A stretch of DNA of 64,000 nt from Puffinus mauretanicus (Eukaryota > Chordata > Aves > Procellariiformes > Procellariidae): contig JAJKFH010000962.1 of NCBI GenBank assembly GCA_023333565.1, positions 62,001 to 126,000 on the forward strand, written 5' to 3'. Made by a program: the position numbers and the translations under genes. The notes below the pieces were generated by a model that worked only from the letters and a program-made list of their open reading frames with translations, was not told the DNA's origin and did no database searches. Numbering within the stretch: the first letter of the stretch is position 1; each line of letters opens with the position of its first letter. Positions 59,511 to 64,000 of this stretch are shown here, one piece after another.

Positions 59511-62500
59511 AACATGGCTTGGCTTGTAGAAAGAGCAGCCTCTACAAAGTTTTCCTCTCTTTTTGGAGTAGAAAATGACGTTAATTTCCTCTGAGCAAAA
59601 TTCTGCGGTAGTAAAAACTAATTAACATAAAACAAAAGTTACTTACTTAGATTAGCTGCAGATAATTCAATTAATTTTTAATCTCGAAGGTAAGGAGTGT
59701 GTTTCCTGGCCAGAGTGGCTCTGCGTCCTTACTGCCCCAGCCAGAGTAGCTCTCCATCATGCTGCAAAGGGATTGCCTGAAGAGTTCAAGAAATTCTGTC
59801 TCAGTAGTCAGTTGAATTTTGGCCCATCCGAAGTTTGCAATGAGAATGTCGGGCGTCATGATAAGCTGTACAGCTCCCTATCTGTTAGCAACTGGCCTGA
59901 TGTGGGACAACATAGAGTGGCAAGCACAGTGCACTGATAACAGTTTATCCGGAGGTTGGATAAACAACCAAGAAAGGAAGGGTTGCAGATCTAGTAACTA
60001 TCACTTTGTTCCTGTTTTCTCACAGTTCTTCAATTAAGTAAGTTAGTAGCAAGAACAAAATCTTGAGTGTTCCTTTATGTCAGCCTGTTTTGAATTAAAG
60101 TGTATTGTAAAAGCTATGAAAATTCTCAAGTTTTCCCAGTAAAGTACCTTCTCGCTGATCTCATTGTATAACCCGCTGTTTTCATTTTTAAGTTATGAAT
60201 TCAATCTCTCTTTGTTTAAAGGTAGCTTTCACATTCGGGAATAAGTTAGAAGGTCTTAGAAACTATATACGCTGTGCAACTATAACTACCCATTCCAGAT
60301 TTTAATGCGTACTTTAAGCTATATGCTTGGTACTTTTGACAAACAATGCTTTCACAGGTGTATTTCAGTGTTTAAGGTTTTCTTCCTTAATGTAGCCATT
60401 TCCCACTCTGCTTTGCCTAACATTTAGCTTTCTTTTTGTATTTTGTTGATGCAAACAAATACAGTAATGCTTTTTGTCTTGCTGTCTATTTTAGATGTGA
60501 GGAAGCATTGCTTTCTACAATAAAGAATTCTTGGGCACTTTTTTTAACAGAGATTTAAAGCCTTTTCATTCTTAGCTGAAGTATTACCATATTTCAGTAA
60601 ATATTATTATAATTAAGTGACATTATTTCCTTTCTCTTCCTGTCTGATCAGAAAAGTCAGATCTCAGAACTGAAGGCATTGGCAGGCTCTTTCTCCTGTT
60701 CCTATCTGCATATGAATTCAGTTCCACCCTCTGTTTTTTTTAGAACTCTATATCTTCCAGTATGTTTTAGCTTCATAAAGCAGTGGAAGACTTTGTTGGG
60801 CATTGTTTTACGCAGTTCATGCGTTATCCAGACATATTCCAAATATTAATGCTATACAGACCATTGAATTTGTCTTTCTGCTTCAAACCATCAACATAGT
60901 TTCAGGCTCATGAGAGAAACTTGGAGACTTTTTGTTTTCCCGGTAGTAGAATGGTGTATTAACTTGGGATTATTTTGCCGTACAGAATTGCATCTGCAGT
61001 TTGTATCTGTAGTATTTTTAACTTGCAAAGCATGATTCCACCAGCAAAAGTAGAATACCTGCTTTCTTTTTTCTTTTTTTTTTCCTCTTTAGGAAAAAAT
61101 GTGCCTCAGAGACTACTGACCTCAGACCTTGCAAAGACCTGCTTTACCAGGCAAGTGCCTCAGTTGGTCAGTTCTTAAGGAGTATTGAACAAAATTATTA
61201 TTTGCCTACTGAAATTGCCCTCTCCCCTATTTTGGCAAGACTCTTTGGGCTTTTTCCTTTCTCTTTTGCAAAGAGCATGCATGCATATAAATGTAGTCAG
61301 CAGAGTCCTGAAAGCAAAGGTGGCTTATGGTGAAGAGATAACTGAATATGATACGGCTGAGTTTGTTTATAATTTTGCTGTTATAACCAGCTGAGCTGAT
61401 TTGTGACTCTGAAGTTGCTGATAACTCGTAATAATGCTGTATTAATGGACTGCATGAAATCCTAGTAAGATATTCCCAAGTCAGTTTTAATAACCTTCTC
61501 ACAAAATGTATGTTGTCAATTTGTATTGCTATATTTGATTGGGGTTTTTTTATTTCTCTTAGTAAATGTGCCCTTTGGATGGTCTCCTCCTGATTTTTAA
61601 AATGTACAGAGATGCTTAATACTAGATATTATTGTGTGTATACTTTATCCAAATAAGACTGTGCTCATGAAATGAAAAGTTAATTAATCCTGTTTCCTCA
61701 AAAACACTTTTTCTGAGTACACCATCCATCATTTCCCTTATTTCTGTTTTATAAAGTTAGATATGTCTACACCACTGTTTCAAAGTTCAACTTTAGTACA
61801 CTAAAGTACCTAGATAAGATGTATCAGCTCAGGATTTAGCTGGTTTAGGATTTAGGCTGGTAAACTCATGCTTGAGTCTTCAATGCTGCTTATTTACTGT
61901 TCATCATGCATGCTTAATGCCTGCTGTTGTTAACACTTTCTGAATGCGGTCTAGGCATATCTTTGAGTTCTTCATGAAGGAGAGTAAAAATAACTGTAGG
62001 ATGCAGTTTGCTGGGTCAAATCCATTCACAAAGCCCCATTCTCCACCACAGACAATGGCCATGACCCACTGCTACCCTGAAGTAAGAAGTAATTGGATAA
62101 CTTGTGATGAGAGGGGTCTCAATTATTGCCCCACATTTAAGAATTTGCCTTTATTTTGGAAATTTATGTCTGTTTTTGTCTTAAAGAAAAACACTCAATT
62201 TATGCCTTAGATATTTCAATATAAGTAATATGCATGCAGGGGGTGGGTTACAGAATAAATATGCTCCTTTTTAGTATGCTTAAATTCTTAAAACTTGATT
62301 TCTGTTATCTAAAACACGTCAGTCTTACTAGAATCCTGTTGATATGAATGAATGATTTTTTTTTTTGTTCCTTTTACCATGGAAGAAAATTTTGAGGAGT
62401 TAAAGCCTTTTTGGTCTTAAAAAAAATGTGACTCTCAGTATTTTACTAGTTGGAGAGGAATTAGCTTATTCTGGAAAGCACACAATTTCTACAAGCACTT

Positions 62501-64000
62501 TTAAGGAGGGGGTAATGCTAATAAAAGACAACAGGCAAAAGTTATTACAGGTTCTGACTTGCACTGTGGTGCACCGCCACTGACTTCGTTTTATAATTTT
62601 TTTCAAGCACTGAGGGTGGTTGCCAGTACTGCAGCAAGAAGAAAATATCCAAAATAAAAATGAAGTAAAAAAAAAAAAAATCCAAACCCTGAACCCTGTT
62701 GTTCTCATCCAGTTCACTCCCAGCCCATCCCAGAAAGGACACATTGTTATCCAAGGTATCTTTGAGATGTTGAGCAAATCGTACTATGCTCAAAGTCAAT
62801 AAGATGTTGCTCGTGGTTATGAATTTGTATCTCACAAATTGCCTGTTCGTTATCTCATTGCATACTTCTCAGAAGAGAGAGAAGAGAGCCTCTTACTTCT
62901 TTTTCGCTATGCTTGTTTGGTAGTGGGTTCTAAAAATCTCTGTGTTTTTGAGAGTATATTAGCATATGGTACTTCCCTGATAAACTTGAAAAAGTTCAAA
63001 TCCTTCAGAAAACTATGGGGATATTCTGTCTTTGGTAGCTGGCAACAAGTGTTTAATATATCATGGCAAAAATTGGATTGTTTTTCATTTCTTTATGAAT
63101 CATAGCATGGGGTATTGTTCTAGATGTGCTGTATGTTGAACACTGAAAGTCTTCATAATACTTTTCAAATCTGAAAAATGATGAAATAATACATCCACAC
63201 TAGTGTATGTCCTCATGCCCTCACATTTCAATGTGATCTGTATGAGTTTCCAGGAATAAAAGACATTGTAATTGCAGTATTGCTCGTTATGGTTCTCCTT
63301 TTTTTGCTTAAACCTGCATGCATTGTTCATACTTAACCATAGAGGGAGAAATGTAACTTTTAAGGCCTGCAGATTCTTATTTGAAATATAAGTAAATTAG
63401 TGTTGCTTTCTGTTGGTGATCACTCTTAGAAAAACGGAGAATGAACAAGGTGATTTTGTGTTCGGATGGTTAGTCTGTTATGGTTTTTACAAGCAAAACT
63501 GTGTGATTTTACAAACGATAAAGTCCAATCCTTTCTATTTCCAAGCATTTTGTGGACAATTCAGCCTGAGGTTGTTTAAATTCTGTAGCCATCAAGAATC
63601 CTAATGCAGATAAACCTGATCCCAGTTTAAGTACTGTGCTGCAAAGTCCAGCTGTAACTTAGCTAGCCCAAGTGGAACAGAGGAGTAACTCCTTGTCTTT
63701 TTTCCCCTCACTGGGCAGTTGTATTGTTTTACTTCAAGCAAGTGCCAGTAGTTTGAAGATGAGATGAAATGAAACTGGAAATTAAGCTTTGGGCTCTTTT
63801 GTTGTTACTTTTAATGTAGGAAGAAGGTCCAACATTTTTGTCGGATTTTTAAACTGCGGCTGATACTTTTAACATGCTGACGGTGATTGTATAAATTCCA
63901 ATTTTGATGTGAGTATGGTTAGGTGTGGTTTGGTTTTCATCTCCTAATTGGAACACAGGGTGGGGTTATTCTTTCATTTAAGAAAGCTATCCTTGTTAAA
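59511..64000 (+). other. Stretch without recognised gene, right of the CpG island
   Basis: The DNA returns to AT-rich composition. I looked on the plus strand for the RNF170 N terminus, transmembrane segment and RING Cys/His pattern and saw none; open frames here are short and featureless. If synteny holds, this is RNF170 intron 1. Simple T or A runs occur at about 61065-61083, 62357-62366 and 62666-62679. Confidence 0.5.

Noticed and set aside
58063..59594. Several overlapping long open frames on both strands (up to 211 codons) rich in Pro, Arg, Gly and Ala
   Set aside because: They lie in the CpG island, where stop codons are rare through composition. They overlap one another and show no domain; only the short HOOK3 exon 1 reading is supported.
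59511..59600. Short plus-strand frame starting MAWLVERAASTKF as a possible first coding exon of the divergent gene
   Set aside because: It does not resemble the RNF170 N terminus and ends at a stop soon after.

Overview
The window is vertebrate nuclear DNA, most probably from a bird. It is intron-rich, AT-rich in most places, and carries one very GC-rich CpG island. Several CR1-type LINE copies and an endogenous-retrovirus solo LTR of avian type are present. There are no bacterial-style operons, CRISPR arrays or phage genes.

The one gene that can be read with confidence is HOOK3, on the minus strand. Its start codon lies at 58679. I find eleven coding exons, in order from right to left: 58679-58623, 43240-43155, 32375-32303, 23783-23733, 20641-20509, 18385-18318, 9672-9610, 8194-8111, 6838-6675, 4520-4380 and 2845-2644. 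Every internal junction has GT/AG signals and the phases agree throughout. Together the exons encode residues 1-374, matching the human protein (as I remember it, about 718 residues) with no insertion or deletion. The remaining coiled coil and the cargo-binding C terminus lie beyond the left edge. The product is a dynein-dynactin activating adaptor: the N-terminal HOOK domain binds the dynein light intermediate chain, and the coiled coil lies along dynactin.

From 1 to 58622 everything else is HOOK3 intron. Intron 6 holds an antisense CR1 (about 15464-16905). Intron 3 holds a short CR1 tail (24700-25109). Intron 2 holds a longer CR1 that was internally deleted (about 40330-42270) and still shows an ORF1 esterase tail. 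Intron 1 holds another CR1 tail (46553-47392), a 520-bp solo LTR (48420-48939) and an unexplained long imperfect inverted repeat (50041-50593). Smaller oddities include two abutting perfect hairpins at 19003-19058.

The CpG island (about 58120-59500) covers HOOK3 exon 1 and is probably a divergent promoter. In other vertebrates the head-to-head neighbour of HOOK3 is RNF170, but I could not read any RNF170 coding exon in 59500-64000. That stretch would then be its first intron, which is inference from synteny only. I found no convincing new biological system. The most unusual structures are the inverted repeat in intron 1 and the paired hairpins in intron 5.
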